NCBI RefSeq assembly: GCF_000620765.1
Contig: NZ_JIAK01000017.1
Coordinates: forward strand, 1-64,000
DNA from: Desulfovermiculus halophilus DSM 18834
Lineage (GTDB): Bacteria; Desulfobacterota; Desulfovibrionia; Desulfovibrionales; Desulfothermaceae
Direction: 5' to 3'
Length of the DNA: 64,000 bases
The notes under the pieces were generated by a model. It was not told the DNA's origin, ran no database searches, and worked only from the letters and a program-made list of their open reading frames with translations. Of this stretch, positions 8,996 to 18,594 are shown piece by piece. A program made the position numbers and the translations under genes. Positions within the stretch are counted from its first letter, which is position 1; each line of letters begins with the position of its first letter.

Positions 8996-9715
8996 ATGCA
9001 ACAGGAATTTACCCTTGACCACGTGGCCCAAGGCGACGGCCGGGAAGGCAGGCCGGCTTATGTGGTGTATGAGAATACGGTCTATGAGGTGTCCCAAAGC
9101 TCTCTGTGGAAAAACGGGACCCATATGCGTCTGCATGCCGCCGGCCAGGATCTGACCGAGCAGCTCAATGCCGCCCCGCATTCTGCAGAGGTCTTTTCCC
9201 GGGACTCCGTCACAGAGGTTGGGGTGCTCAAGTCCGGCCAGGGGGGGCCTGAACTGCCCGGCCTGCTCACCACCCTGTTCCGATTTTTTCCCAGCCTGCG
9301 CAGGCATCCGCATCCGGTCAGCGTCCATTTCCCCACGGCCTATCTGATCGCAGCCCTCCTGTTCCTGGTGATCCACAGCTTCCAGGGGCCGGATCCCAGC
9401 CTGAACTTTGAGGTCTTTGCCCTGGTTATGCTGGTCATGGGGGTGTTGTCAGCCATAGGAACGGTGGGGACCGGCTTTTTTACCCTGTGGGTCAACTATC
9501 GAATGCACAAGACCTCTGTGATTCAGTGGAAGATCAGACTTGGCATCACCCTCTTGGCCGCCGGGTTCGTGGCCATCCTTTTGCGGGCTACCGGACTGAC
9601 GGGATTCGCCTTCTTCGGCTGGATCTACAGCTTCCTCGTATTCGTGCTTGCCCTGCTGGTCATGGGGCTCGGGTATCTTGGAGGCCAGATTGTTTTCCCC
9701 ACAATCAAAAAATAG
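8996..9715 (+). CDS. Cytochrome b5-like heme domain fused to DUF2231 membrane domain
   Basis: A 239-residue protein. Residues ~1-75 form a cytochrome b5-like domain: the YVVYENTVYEVS strand, then WKNGTHMRLHAAGQDLTE, in which the two His of HMRLHAAG are the probable axial heme ligands. From about 105 onward a DUF2231-type region has four hydrophobic helices and a conserved HPVSVHFPTAYL entry helix. A membrane redox role is likely but unproven. The start at 8996 lies 5 bases after AAAAGGAG; GTG 8990 and ATG 8993 are in frame but too close to that site. It overlaps the operon with the tautomerase upstream. Confidence 0.78.
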   Translation: MQQEFTLDHVAQGDGREGRPAYVVYENTVYEVSQSSLWKNGTHMRLHAAGQDLTEQLNAAPHSAEVFSRDSVTEVGVLKSGQGGPELPGLLTTLFRFFPSLRRHPHPVSVHFPTAYLIAALLFLVIHSFQGPDPSLNFEVFALVMLVMGVLSAIGTVGTGFFTLWVNYRMHKTSVIQWKIRLGITLLAAGFVAILLRATGLTGFAFFGWIYSFLVFVLALLVMGLGYLGGQIVFPTIKK

Positions 9716-9820
9716 CAAGCGGTTACTTCCTTGCCAAAGTTCAAGGGAAGGCCCCCTGAACAAATACAAGAATGAGTGACGGATCATGCAATGGGCAAGG
9801 GAATGCCCCTGTCTTACAAA

Positions 9821-9970
9821 CCCACATGCCTGCCAAGGCGCAGGCACGCTTGCGCTAACGAAGCATACAAACGATTTCGATACCGATACCGATAGCGATA
9901 CCGACTAGGAGTGGTTACCCAATCGGATCCTGATAACTATTAACCAATAACTCATAACAGTTTTTCATAT
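9821..9970 (+). repeat. Family-2 repeat (GCCTGC hairpin plus CGATNN array), copy 1
   Basis: Begins CCCACATGCCTGCC with a small TGCCTG...CAGGCA hairpin. It runs through five tandem hexamers CGATTT/CGATAC/CGATAC/CGATAG/CGATAC (9872-9901) and ends with ATTAACCAATAACTCATAAC. The same order of blocks is present at 39105 and, inverted, at 62830. Confidence 0.8.
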
Positions 9971-10026
9971 AAATGAGGGCGAAAAGTTGTTTACTTTTTG
10001 CACGCTGCACTCAGCTTCGCGCGAAA

Positions 10027-10087
10027 CCCGCCATAGGCGGGACCACTAATGGGAGCGCAATGTAAAGAACATTTCGCTCCCATTAGT
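10027..10087. repeat. Tandem small palindromes downstream of the b5/DUF2231 gene
   Basis: CCCGCC-ATA-GGCGGG (10027-10041) is followed by a 13-base perfect inverted repeat ACTAATGGGAGCG...CGCTCCCATTAGT (10045-10087), with an inner AATGT/ACATT stem. There is no T-run, so this is not a standard terminator. The gap 9716-10124 holds only this and the family-2 repeat. Confidence 0.6.
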
Positions 10088-10124
10088 AATCTGCCGGTGC
10101 AAAGGAAAACGGGCATGAATCCGA

Positions 10125-10164
10125 ACAAAGGGCAGTCACGCGCTGAGGCGTGGCTGCCCTTTGT
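10125..10164 (-). terminator. Hairpin at the end of lysA
   Basis: ACAAAGGGCAGTCACGC pairs across a short loop with GCGTGGCTGCCCTTTGT (one G-T pair), overlapping the lysA stop codon region at 10167 by only a few bases. T-runs are short on both sides, so termination may be moderate. Confidence 0.7.
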
Positions 10165-10166
10165 GT

Positions 10167-11411
10167 TTATACGTTCTCTTCCAGCCGGAGCAGGTCGGCA
10201 AAGGTCTCCCGGTGCCGGATCAGCCGGGCCCGGTCCTTGTCCACCAGAACCTCAGCCGCTCTTGGACGGGAGTTGTACTGAGAGGACATGGTGAAGCCGT
10301 AGGCCCCGGCGGAAAAAACAGCTATCAGATCATCGGCCTGCAGGCCGGGCAGGATCCGGTCTTTGGCCAGAAAGTCTCCTGTCTCGCAGATCGGGCCGAC
10401 GACATCCACGGTTTGTTCCGGGCGGCGGTTGGCCCGGACCTCGGCAATCCGGTGATAGGCACTGTACAGGGAGGGCCGGAGGAGGTCGTTCATAGCTGCA
10501 TCCACCACCGCGAAGTTTTTGTCGTCCGTGGACTTGCAAGCCAAGACCCGGCTGACCAGGATCCCGGCATTTCCGGCAATCACCCGCCCGGGCTCCAGGA
10601 TCAGGGTCAGGTCTTCGTTTTGCAGGGCGTGGCTCAGGGCCTGGCCGAGCTCGCTGGGATGCGGCGGCTCTTCTTCGCCGTAGGTAATGCCCAGCCCGCC
10701 CCCGATATCCAGGTATTTGATGTTCAGGCCCATGTCCACCAGCTGGCTGCGCAGGGCCATAAGCCGGTCCAGGGCGTCGAGAAAGGGGGAGACCTGGGTC
10801 AGCTGGGACCCGATATGGCAGTCGATGCCCACCGGTTCAATACCGGGCAGATCCCTAGCCCGGGCGTAGAGCTCAAGGGCATGGCTCATTTGGATCCCGA
10901 ACTTGTTCTTCTTCAGGCCTGTGGAGATATAGGGATGAGTCTTGGGATCGACATCAGGATTGATCCGCAGGCTGATTCGGGCCGTGGTGTTCATTTCTCC
11001 GGCCAGCCGGCTCAAGGTCTCCAACTCCTGGGCCGACTCAACGTTGAACATCAGGATGTCCGCGGCCAGAGCCGCCTGCATCTCGAACTCCTGTTTGCCC
11101 ACTCCGGAAAAAACGATCTGTTTGGGGTCCATCCCGGCCATCAAGGCCCGGTGCAGCTCGCCGCCGGAAACGATGTCCGCTCCGGCCCCCAGCTCCTTGA
11201 GCAGCTTGAGGACATGCAGATTGGAGTTTGATTTCAGCGAAAAACAGGTCAGATGGGGAAGCTGGGAAAAAGCGGAATCAAAGGCCTGGAAATGCCTGGT
11301 CAGGGTAGCGGTGGAGTAAACATAGAGCGGGGTCCCGTATTCCCGAGCCAGGTCAGCCACGCGGACCTCTTCGGCCCACAACTCTCCGTTTCGTTCTTGA
11401 AAATGATGCAT
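10167..11411 (-). CDS. lysA: Diaminopimelate decarboxylase
   Basis: Decarboxylates meso-diaminopimelate to L-lysine, the last step of lysine synthesis. It has a PLP barrel of fold type III: lysine in CFSLKSNSN (about 58, where the family usually has Y-A-V-K-A-N), HIGSQ (about 197-201), the glycine-rich phosphate site DIGGGLG, EPGR (about 266), and CETGD (about 341) supplying the active-site Cys across the dimer. 414 residues is normal. The start at 11411 follows AAAGGAAC; an upstream Met at 11444 lacks a site. It is the last gene of a minus-strand run after birA with a 108-base gap, in which TATACT (11470-11475) could be a -10 box. Confidence 0.95.
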   Translation of the reverse strand: MHHFQERNGELWAEEVRVADLAREYGTPLYVYSTATLTRHFQAFDSAFSQLPHLTCFSLKSNSNLHVLKLLKELGAGADIVSGGELHRALMAGMDPKQIVFSGVGKQEFEMQAALAADILMFNVESAQELETLSRLAGEMNTTARISLRINPDVDPKTHPYISTGLKKNKFGIQMSHALELYARARDLPGIEPVGIDCHIGSQLTQVSPFLDALDRLMALRSQLVDMGLNIKYLDIGGGLGITYGEEEPPHPSELGQALSHALQNEDLTLILEPGRVIAGNAGILVSRVLACKSTDDKNFAVVDAAMNDLLRPSLYSAYHRIAEVRANRRPEQTVDVVGPICETGDFLAKDRILPGLQADDLIAVFSAGAYGFTMSSQYNSRPRAAEVLVDKDRARLIRHRETFADLLRLEENV

Positions 11412-11519
11412 ATAGTGACGTTCCTTTGGATTTTCAATGCACATGACCTCGCATATTGACCAGGCGCACAGTATACTATCATCTGGGCAGCGGCAAGACA
11501 GCTCCCCTCAGGTTTAGGG

Positions 11520-12533
11520 TCAGACTGCCGGGCACAGCTGCACGTCCCCGGCGCTGACGGTCACGAGTTCCTGCTCTTCGGTCCGCACGCGCAGGGCCCC
11601 GTCTTCATTTATGTCCACGGCCGTTCCGGTGATGATTTCCCGGCCGGAGGAAATGCGCACCTGACGGCCCAGGGTTATGTTATGCTCTTTCCAGGCCTCC
11701 CGGATGGGCCCAAATCCTTGTAAGCGGTAGGCATAATAGGCGGCCTCCAGCTCTTCCAGCAGGGCCCGGACCAGATCGAGCCGGTCGATCTTTCGGCCGG
11801 CCTGAATGCGCAGGGACGTGGCCACTGAGGCCAGATCCGGGGGGATGTCCTCTGCTTCGGCGTTTATATTCAAGCCGATCCCCAGGTAGATGGCGCTGAT
11901 CCGATCCATTTCCGCTTCCAGTTCGGCCAGGATGCCGATCACCTTCCGTCCAGAGATGAGCAGGTCATTGGGCCATTTCAATCCAGGCCAGATGCCGCAG
12001 ACTCGGGAGACGGCCCGGGCCAGGGCCGTTCCGGCCAGGAGAGGAAAGTGGGGGGCCTTGTCCGGGCTTGTCTTGGGACGCAGGATGAGGGATACGGCCA
12101 CTCCATGGGGGATAGAGGCCCAGGATCGACCCCGACGCCCCCGGCCCTGGGTTTGGTTTTCAGCCAGGACCGCAGTACCCTCGGGAGCACCCTGGCGGCC
12201 GAGGCTTTTGGCCAGATTCTGAGTGGAGTCGATGGACCGGCGGCAGATAAGGTTGCGGCCCAAAAGCTCGGTCTGCAGGCCGGCGTGGACTCCTTCGGGG
12301 CTCAAATGGTCGGGTGCGTGTTCCAGCCGATACCCGCGGCCGGAGGAGGCCTGGATGGTGTATCCTTCCCGGCGCAGAGCGTGAATGTGCTTCCAGATCG
12401 CTGCCCTGGAAATTCCCGCTGCATCGGCCAGAGCCTGCCCGGAGATCCAGGAGGCCCGCCTCAACGCGGCCAGGATCTGAGTCTTGGGTGAACTCATGTC
12501 AGGACCGGCTGTTTTGGGGGTGACGGTAGGCAT
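11520..12533 (-). CDS. birA: Bifunctional biotin-protein ligase / biotin operon repressor
   Basis: Attaches biotin to carrier proteins and, with its N-terminal winged helix, can repress biotin genes. Residues about 15-65 form the helix-turn-helix (SGQALADAAGISRAAIWKHI). The ligase core has GRGRRGRSW (about 131-139, binding biotinyl-AMP), KWPND (about 187-191) and GIGLNIN; a C-terminal SH3-like domain follows. 337 residues is typical of the bifunctional type. The ATG at 12533 is preceded by GAGG four bases away. That leader directly adjoins a family-1 repeat end (12541-12559), so the repeat forms most of the 5' untranslated sequence. Confidence 0.93.
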   Translation of the reverse strand: MPTVTPKTAGPDMSSPKTQILAALRRASWISGQALADAAGISRAAIWKHIHALRREGYTIQASSGRGYRLEHAPDHLSPEGVHAGLQTELLGRNLICRRSIDSTQNLAKSLGRQGAPEGTAVLAENQTQGRGRRGRSWASIPHGVAVSLILRPKTSPDKAPHFPLLAGTALARAVSRVCGIWPGLKWPNDLLISGRKVIGILAELEAEMDRISAIYLGIGLNINAEAEDIPPDLASVATSLRIQAGRKIDRLDLVRALLEELEAAYYAYRLQGFGPIREAWKEHNITLGRQVRISSGREIITGTAVDINEDGALRVRTEEQELVTVSAGDVQLCPAV

Positions 12534-12540
12534 TGTTCCT

Positions 12541-12559
12541 CTTTCTGGGTCGAAGAGCC
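12541..12559 (+). repeat. Family-1 repeat, right-end fragment D
   Basis: CTTTCTGGGTCGAAGAGCC, the terminal 19 bases of family 1, lies 8 bases upstream of the birA start. The left portion is absent, so it is a deletion remnant or was captured at the gene junction. Confidence 0.6.
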
Positions 12560-12720
12560 TGTATTTTCGTGGCTCCAGGAGCCCTCATCCAGCTTCAGGC
12601 AAGTCCGGGGCTGGGGGGCGGCATGGCCACTGTTGTCCAGCCTGGCGGACCTGGTTGGGCTGGGTAGCACAGACCAGGGTCAAAGGCAAAGCACGCGCTT
12701 TTCCTGTCTCTTGGGGCGAG

Positions 12721-13194
12721 TCAGGTGAACGCGGCCTGGATAAATACCAGGATGAAGAGGGCCACGGTTTCCACAATCCCAATAGTCATCAAGTAGTTGC
12801 CGAAGCCTTGTCCGGTTTCCCCCAGGGCATCGGATGCTGCGGCTCCCGCCTTGCCCTGGAACCAGGATGAGGCGCCCATGGCTAAGCCTCCGAATATGCC
12901 CGCAGCCAGCATGGCCGGCCAGTTTATGAACGAAGCCCCGGCCTGGACGGCTTGATCGCAGACGCCGATCATGAGATTCATCAGGATCATGCCGTAGATG
13001 GTCTGGGACAAGGGAGCGCCGATAAAAGTGATCAGGATGAAGGGAGCGCTCTTGTTCTGGGCATAGGCCTTTTTCCAGGCCCCGATAGCGGCCAGTCCGG
13101 CACTTCCGGTCCCCAGGGCCGACCCGGTTGCAGCCAGGCCCAGGGCTGCGGCAGCACCGGCCTTGCCCAGGGCGGCCATGAGTTCTAGGTCCAT
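12721..13194 (-). CDS. ntpK: V-type ATPase proteolipid subunit K
   Basis: The rotor ring subunit that carries the translocated ion. Its 157 residues form two tandem helical hairpins (four membrane helices), the duplicated V-type form. The ion-binding Glu142 is in GIVETVALF in the last helix; the first hairpin has no matching acid. Ser63-Gln64 (PLSQTIYG) and Gln113 (WFQGKAG) align by eye with Thr64-Gln65 and Gln110 of Enterococcus hirae NtpK, which with Glu139 coordinate Na+. Sodium coupling is therefore inferred. Start at AAGGAGCAGAC-ATG, overlapping the end of ntpI by 10 bases. It is the last gene of the operon. Confidence 0.92.
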   Translation of the reverse strand: MDLELMAALGKAGAAAALGLAATGSALGTGSAGLAAIGAWKKAYAQNKSAPFILITFIGAPLSQTIYGMILMNLMIGVCDQAVQAGASFINWPAMLAAGIFGGLAMGASSWFQGKAGAAASDALGETGQGFGNYLMTIGIVETVALFILVFIQAAFT

Positions 13195-14966
13195 GTCTGC
13201 TCCTTGGTTTTGTGTGCGGCAAAAGGCTGGAACCTGGTCCCGGACCAGGTTATACCGGCATGAGTGGCGAACTCCAGAGTGTTCAGCCGAACGCCGTGGA
13301 CCAGGACGCCCATGGCGGCCAAGGCGATGTTCATGCTGTGCCCCAGAAACAGGATCGCCGCCGCCCCCAGGGTGCTGACCAGGCTGTTGAAGCCCAGATC
13401 AGCGGCCATCTGATTAAAGGCCTGGGCCACGGCAAAGGTTGCCGTGCCCACGGCAAAAAGCCGGATATAGGAAACCAGATCCACGAACTGACTGATGATG
13501 TCCAGGGGAAGGCGGATGTATTCCGTCCATTGCTGGAAGGCGGTGCGCACAGGGAGCATAAAGGCGACAACCAGGAGCAGGCCCGAGCCGAGCAACCCCA
13601 GGGTCCATGGGGGGAAATCGTGCATCAATACCAGGCTCCGGGCGGCAAAGAACATGACCCAGGTCAGCATCAGCCAGCCTATCTGGGCCACTATCTGCAA
13701 ACTGGGCCAGCGGAGGAGTATCTGCCAGACATGGGCCAGGCTCAAGTGCACAGCGCCGAGCAGAAAGCAGAGGAGCATAAGCCGGTCTTCGGCCCCAGGA
13801 CCGGCAAGCCAGTGGATCTGGAAGGAGGCAAACACCGGTGTGTCTGGGGACATCCCCAGTACATTTCCGGTTATAAGGCCCCAGATGACAGTGGCTAGGC
13901 TCATGATGAACAGAAAGGGAACCAGCTCGGCCTGAAGCCGGTGCAGGAAACCGCGACCCAAAAAGGTCAGGATCAGAAACAGGATCCCGTATCCGGCGTC
14001 GCCGATGATCATGGCGAAAAACAGGCTCAAGAAAAGGAGGAACGGAGCGCTGATATCGGCCTCCCTGTATCCAGGAACGATATTGATCAGCCTGAAGACG
14101 GCCTGAATGGGACGAGCCCAGGCCGGGGTTTGAATCAATGTCGGCGGATCGTCCTCAGGGGAAGGATCGACCGCCTTGAGCCCCCAGCCGTGGTTCCGGG
14201 CCAGGTCGGCTGCGGTTTGGAGTCTGTGTTCCGGAACAAAGCCCTGAACAGCAGCCACCGGGCCCCAGGTCTGCAGGCCGGCTTTGACCCGGGCGAATTC
14301 TCTCCTGTCCCGGGCCTGGACCAGGAGGTCATGGATGTGCGGGCGGTAGGCGGACAGGGAGGCGATATCCTCTGTGAGGGATGCCTTTTCCTCTTTGAGC
14401 TCGGCCAGTCTCCGGTTCAGCTCAGTCAGCCCCTGATCCGGCAGGGGCAGCTCGTGTCCGGGAGGACTGATCTTCTCCAGACTGAACAGGGCCAGATAGC
14501 GGTCGCTGCGGTCCGCGCCAAGCTCGACTCTCACTGTTTGGGCCGCAAGCTCGACCTCCTGGTTGACAGGGACAGAGCACAAGACGATGTGCACGCCGTT
14601 TTTGCCCAGCTCGCGGATGCTGCTGGGGTCGAAGTCTCCAAAGGGCTGGATGCGCTGTATCTTCTGCTCCAGCTCCTGGATCTCATCCCTGATCTTGTGC
14701 TGTCGCTGCAGTGCGTTCCATATCCGGGCTGCGGCCTGTTCAGGGGGCAGATCTCCGGATGATGTCCCGGGAGCGTCCTGAGAGTCCAAGGCCCTGAGCA
14801 TGTGCTCCAGGCGTTGTACCGTCTCCTTGGCCTCCTCCAGGTCCGCATCAGCCGGGTTTTCCGTGATGGACAGATGGGCGAGCCCCGCCTGCTGCAGAAC
14901 GTGCAGGGCCTGGTCTGTGCGATCCGCCTCACAGAGAAGAGTGATTTTTTTCATGGGTACGATCAT
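13185..14966 (-). CDS. ntpI: V-type ATPase subunit I (stator/a-subunit)
   Basis: The 593-residue membrane stator subunit equivalent to eukaryotic subunit a. The N-terminal half (about 1-310) is soluble and alpha/beta with long coiled helices (EEAKETVQRLEHML). The C-terminal half has about seven membrane helices, including one with an essential-looking Arg (LVSYIRLFAVG) that should face the rotor Glu. It forms the two ion half-channels. The start at 14966 overlaps the ntpD stop (ATGA); an in-frame ATG at 14981 lies deeper in ntpD and is less likely. Confidence 0.92.
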   Translation of the reverse strand: MIVPMKKITLLCEADRTDQALHVLQQAGLAHLSITENPADADLEEAKETVQRLEHMLRALDSQDAPGTSSGDLPPEQAAARIWNALQRQHKIRDEIQELEQKIQRIQPFGDFDPSSIRELGKNGVHIVLCSVPVNQEVELAAQTVRVELGADRSDRYLALFSLEKISPPGHELPLPDQGLTELNRRLAELKEEKASLTEDIASLSAYRPHIHDLLVQARDRREFARVKAGLQTWGPVAAVQGFVPEHRLQTAADLARNHGWGLKAVDPSPEDDPPTLIQTPAWARPIQAVFRLINIVPGYREADISAPFLLFLSLFFAMIIGDAGYGILFLILTFLGRGFLHRLQAELVPFLFIMSLATVIWGLITGNVLGMSPDTPVFASFQIHWLAGPGAEDRLMLLCFLLGAVHLSLAHVWQILLRWPSLQIVAQIGWLMLTWVMFFAARSLVLMHDFPPWTLGLLGSGLLLVVAFMLPVRTAFQQWTEYIRLPLDIISQFVDLVSYIRLFAVGTATFAVAQAFNQMAADLGFNSLVSTLGAAAILFLGHSMNIALAAMGVLVHGVRLNTLEFATHAGITWSGTRFQPFAAHKTKEQTWT

Positions 14967-15568
14967 GCGCCGGTACTCCATTCCTGGATCTTGGACTTGG
15001 CCAGCTTGGCCCTGGCGATAGCCGCGGTCTGCTCTTCGCCCAGTGCGATGCGGATGATGCGGATGTTTTCCCGGCAGTCCGGGATCTTGACTTTTTCGAA
15101 CAAGTTCACCCTCTGGGTGGCCGTGCGCAGCTCGCGACTGAGGACAGTGTATTTTTCAGCAGTAAGCTCCTCCCGGATCCGAAGGCGGATGAGCTTCTTG
15201 ATCCGGTCCAGCCCGGGGTCCACCCAGGGAGGGGTCGCTTTGAGGTCCGGGACGCGGGCAGCAAACTGCACATCATCCAGGTGGCGCACTGTCACCCCGG
15301 CAATATTGGCCGTCCGGACCTGCACCGTCTGAATATGGATCAGCTCGGACAGGCCGGGGTCTTCTGAAAACAGGGATATCCACTCCGAGAGGTCGGACCG
15401 GATTCGGTCCAGCTCCTGGCGCACCTCGGCCAGCTCGGCGCTCACCCGGCGCAGCTCACCCTGGAGCTGCTCTTTTTTCAGCTGCAGGGTGGGCAGGAAG
15501 CGCTGATAGCGATGCAGGGCCTCGCGCTGGGCCTTAAGCTCGGCCTTGGTCAGCTTGATCTTGGCCAT
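14963..15568 (-). CDS. ntpD: V-type ATPase subunit D (central stalk)
   Basis: The 201-residue central shaft that couples A3B3 catalysis to rotor turning. It begins [15 protein letters not shown] and is dominated by two long helices at the ends (about 5-60 and 140-195), as expected for the antiparallel coiled-coil axle. The start at 15568 follows AAGGAGACGGAC. It overlaps ntpB upstream by 35 bases and ntpI downstream by 4, so translation is tightly coupled. No subunit F gene, the usual partner of D, is seen in this operon. Confidence 0.9.
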   Translation of the reverse strand: MAKIKLTKAELKAQREALHRYQRFLPTLQLKKEQLQGELRRVSAELAEVRQELDRIRSDLSEWISLFSEDPGLSELIHIQTVQVRTANIAGVTVRHLDDVQFAARVPDLKATPPWVDPGLDRIKKLIRLRIREELTAEKYTVLSRELRTATQRVNLFEKVKIPDCRENIRIIRIALGEEQTAAIARAKLAKSKIQEWSTGA

Positions 15569-16868
15569 TGTCCGTCTCCTTCGGCCAGAACTCGGTAACC
15601 AGGTCCGAAGGGATGCCTGTTTCCTGAGGGGCGAAGCAGGAGGCAAGGATGGACCAGCCCAGATCCAGGGCCTGCTCCAGGGCAATGTTCACCTTCAGGT
15701 CCATCATCCGGTGTTCGAACTTCTGGGCGTAGTCCAGAAGGCGTTGATCCCAATCGCTGAGGGCAAAGCCCATGGCCTGCTTTTCCTCGGTTTCCCGGGC
15801 CTGGGCATAGAGCTGGATCATGGTGGTCATGATCGTCCGGTGGTCCTTGCGGGTCTGATCGTTGACCTGCTGCTTGAGCCGGGACAAGGACCCGAAGGGC
15901 TCAATATGCCCGTTCTTCAGATACAGCTGTCCTTCAGTGATGTATCCTGTATTGTCCGGGATGGGGTGGGTCACATCGTCGCCGGGCATGCTGGTTACCG
16001 AGAGGACAGTGATGGACCCGGCCTGCTCAAAGTCCACGGCCTTTTCATAGCGGGCGGCCAGCTGGCTGTACAGATCACCGGGGTATCCCCGATTGGAGGG
16101 GATCTGTTCCATGGTGATGGAGATCTCTTTTAAGGAATCGGCAAAATTGGCCATGTCTGTAAGCAATACCAGGACCCGCTTATTGTCCAGGGCGAAACGC
16201 TCGGCCACTGCCAGGCAGAGGTCCGGGACCAACAGGCACTCTACTGTGGGATCAGCTGCTGTGTGCACATAAAAAATGGATCTGGACATGGCCCCGGCCT
16301 CTTCCAGGCGGTTCCGGAAATACAGATAGTCGTCGTGCTTGAGCCCCATCCCGCCCAGGATGATGATGTCCACTTCAGACTGCAGGGCGATGCGGGCCAG
16401 CAGGGGATTGGCCGGTTCTCCGGGAGAGGAGAATATGGGGATCTTTTGCGATTCAACCAGGGTGTTGAATACATCGATCATGGGAATGCCGGTGCGGATC
16501 ATGCGACTGGGGATGACCCTGTTGACAGGATTGACCGGCGGACCGCTGATGGGTATCAGGCCTTCCTTGAGTTCCGGTCCCTTGTCTCTGGGCCGGCCGC
16601 TTCCGGTGAATAGGCGGCCCATCAGAAACTCGGAATAGGTCGTCTGCATGGGACGTCCCAGAAATCGGACTTTGGCGTCGGTGGCCACACCACGACTGCC
16701 GGCAAAGACCTGAACAAATATCCGCCCGCCTTCCAGGCGGATGACCTGCCCCAAAGAGGTGCCCCGGGTGGAGGTGACCTGGGCCAGTTCGCCAAAAGCC
16801 ACCCCTGCGGCCTGCAGGACAATGACATTGCCAGCGATTTGATCGATATGTTCATAGATCTTACGCAT
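15534..16868 (-). CDS. ntpB: V-type ATPase subunit B (non-catalytic)
   Basis: A 444-residue regulatory partner of subunit A in the A3B3 hexamer. It begins [15 protein letters not shown] and carries [17 protein letters not shown] and [16 protein letters not shown], typical of archaeal/bacterial B subunits. It lacks a Walker A lysine motif, as expected for the non-catalytic chain. The ATG at 16868 lies within the end of ntpA (ATGCGTAA, 8-base overlap); an upstream in-frame ATG at 16919 is inside ntpA and unlikely to be used. Confidence 0.94.
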   Translation of the reverse strand: MRKIYEHIDQIAGNVIVLQAAGVAFGELAQVTSTRGTSLGQVIRLEGGRIFVQVFAGSRGVATDAKVRFLGRPMQTTYSEFLMGRLFTGSGRPRDKGPELKEGLIPISGPPVNPVNRVIPSRMIRTGIPMIDVFNTLVESQKIPIFSSPGEPANPLLARIALQSEVDIIILGGMGLKHDDYLYFRNRLEEAGAMSRSIFYVHTAADPTVECLLVPDLCLAVAERFALDNKRVLVLLTDMANFADSLKEISITMEQIPSNRGYPGDLYSQLAARYEKAVDFEQAGSITVLSVTSMPGDDVTHPIPDNTGYITEGQLYLKNGHIEPFGSLSRLKQQVNDQTRKDHRTIMTTMIQLYAQARETEEKQAMGFALSDWDQRLLDYAQKFEHRMMDLKVNIALEQALDLGWSILASCFAPQETGIPSDLVTEFWPKETDNGQDQADQGRA

Positions 16869-18594
16869 ACTGAGCCTGCTCTGCCAGGTGACTATTGATT
16901 TTTTCCCGCAGATTCTCAAACTCTTCGCTTTCTTCCGGAGTCCGATTCCAATCCAGGGTGGTTTGGGTCAGGGTCTGGAAAAAACTTCTGGCCTGATCCT
17001 TACTTTCAAAAGCCAGTTCAGTGTTTAAAATAGAGCAGATCTGGGCAAATGTGTCTTTCTGACGCTCGGCCCCGGTGGCTCCATCCACAGGATGGAATGC
17101 ATCCTGCTGTAAAAAGACGGCATCCAGATATTCACCTTTGAGAAAAATGACAAAATCCTGCAGGGAGGTTCCTTCCTCTCCCACGACTTTCATCATCTGA
17201 GCTATCTCATGGCTCTGGCGTAAAAAGGAGGCGGCCAGGTCCACATCCTCCCTGTCGGCCAGACTGGGATATTGACTCCAGCTTTCCAGAGGATCGATGG
17301 CCGGATAGCGGCGGGCGTCGGAACGCTGTCTGGACAGGCCGTGAAAGGCTCCGACCACCTTGAGGGTGCTCTGGGTGACCGGCTCTTCAAAGTTGCCCCC
17401 GGCTGGACTGACTGTTCCCCCGATGGTCACTGATCCATGAGAGCCATTGTGCAGCCGGACAATTCCGGCCCGTTCGTAGAATGCGGCGATGACCGATTCC
17501 AGGTACGCGGGAAAGGCTTCTTCTCCCGGGATTTCTTCCAGCCGTCCGGAGATTTCCCGCAGGGCCTGGGCCCATCTGGAGGTGGAGTCGGCCAGGAGCA
17601 GACAGTCCAAGCCCATCTGCCGGTAGTATTCGGCCAGGGTCACGGCGGTGTATATCGAGGCCTCTCTGGAGGCAACGGGCATGGAGCTGGTGTTGCAGAC
17701 AATGATGGTTCGTTCCATGAGGCTGCGCCCGGTTTTGGGGTCTGTCATCTGCGGAAATTCACGCAGGGTTTCCACCACCTCCCCGGCCCGTTCCCCGCAG
17801 GCGGCGATAATCACGACGTCCACATCAGCATATCGGCTGGTCAGTTGCTGAATGATGGTCTTGCCCGCGCCGAATGGACCGGGTATGCAGTATGTTCCGC
17901 CCTTGGCGACCGGAAACATGGTATCAATGCTGCGGATCCTGGTGGTCAGCGGCTCCTGTGGCCGCAGGCGTTCCGCATAGTTCTGGATGGGGACTTTCAC
18001 GGGCCACTCCTGGAGCATGTGCACCTCATGTTCTGTGTTCTGCCGATCGGTCAGCACGGCCACAGGGTGTTCGATGCTGTAGTCACCAGCCGGGACAACT
18101 GAGCTCAAGGTATAGCGGCCGGTCCAGCTCAAGGGGACCATGATCTGATGTGCAAACGGACCTTCGGCTACCCGGCCCAGGAAGTCGCCGGGACGCAGGA
18201 TGTGGCCGGGGTCGGCCGCAGGGGTGAAGGACCATGTTGTCTCCCGGTTCAAGGCCGGCAGATAGGCTCCCCGCTGCAGAAAGACGCCGTACACCTGAGC
18301 CAGATCATACAGGGGGGTCTGCAGCCCATCAAAGACCTGGCCCAAGAGGCCGGGCCCGAGCTCTACGGACAGGAGCTGATTGCTGAAAATGACCTGATCG
18401 TTAATCTTTAGACCACTGGTGTCCTCAAAGACCTGTAACTCGGCGTAGCTGCCCCGCACCCGTACCACTTCCGCCTTGAGGTGATCTTCCCCCAGCCGGG
18501 CATAGGCCATCTCGTTCTGGAATACGGCCTGATCGAACTCCACAGTGAGCAGATTGCCCTTGACCCCTACTATGCGTCCGGTTTTTTGGTTCAT
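16861..18594 (-). CDS. ntpA: V-type ATPase subunit A (catalytic)
   Basis: The ATP-hydrolysing or ATP-synthesising subunit, 577 residues. The P-loop is GPFGAGKT (about 235-242), where family members usually have GPFGSGKT. It is followed by [11 protein letters not shown] (catalytic Glu) and the [26 protein letters not shown] segment conserved in A subunits. The non-homologous insertion upstream of the P-loop (about 110-190), diagnostic of V/A type rather than F1 beta, is present ([15 protein letters not shown]). Its start codon overlaps the previous gene's stop (ATGA). Confidence 0.95.
   Translation of the reverse strand: MNQKTGRIVGVKGNLLTVEFDQAVFQNEMAYARLGEDHLKAEVVRVRGSYAELQVFEDTSGLKINDQVIFSNQLLSVELGPGLLGQVFDGLQTPLYDLAQVYGVFLQRGAYLPALNRETTWSFTPAADPGHILRPGDFLGRVAEGPFAHQIMVPLSWTGRYTLSSVVPAGDYSIEHPVAVLTDRQNTEHEVHMLQEWPVKVPIQNYAERLRPQEPLTTRIRSIDTMFPVAKGGTYCIPGPFGAGKTIIQQLTSRYADVDVVIIAACGERAGEVVETLREFPQMTDPKTGRSLMERTIIVCNTSSMPVASREASIYTAVTLAEYYRQMGLDCLLLADSTSRWAQALREISGRLEEIPGEEAFPAYLESVIAAFYERAGIVRLHNGSHGSVTIGGTVSPAGGNFEEPVTQSTLKVVGAFHGLSRQRSDARRYPAIDPLESWSQYPSLADREDVDLAASFLRQSHEIAQMMKVVGEEGTSLQDFVIFLKGEYLDAVFLQQDAFHPVDGATGAERQKDTFAQICSILNTELAFESKDQARSFFQTLTQTTLDWNRTPEESEEFENLREKINSHLAEQAQYA

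Noticed and set aside
9872-9901. CGATNN arrays as a small CRISPR
   Set aside because: Units are only 6 bases with no spacers, and no cas genes are nearby.
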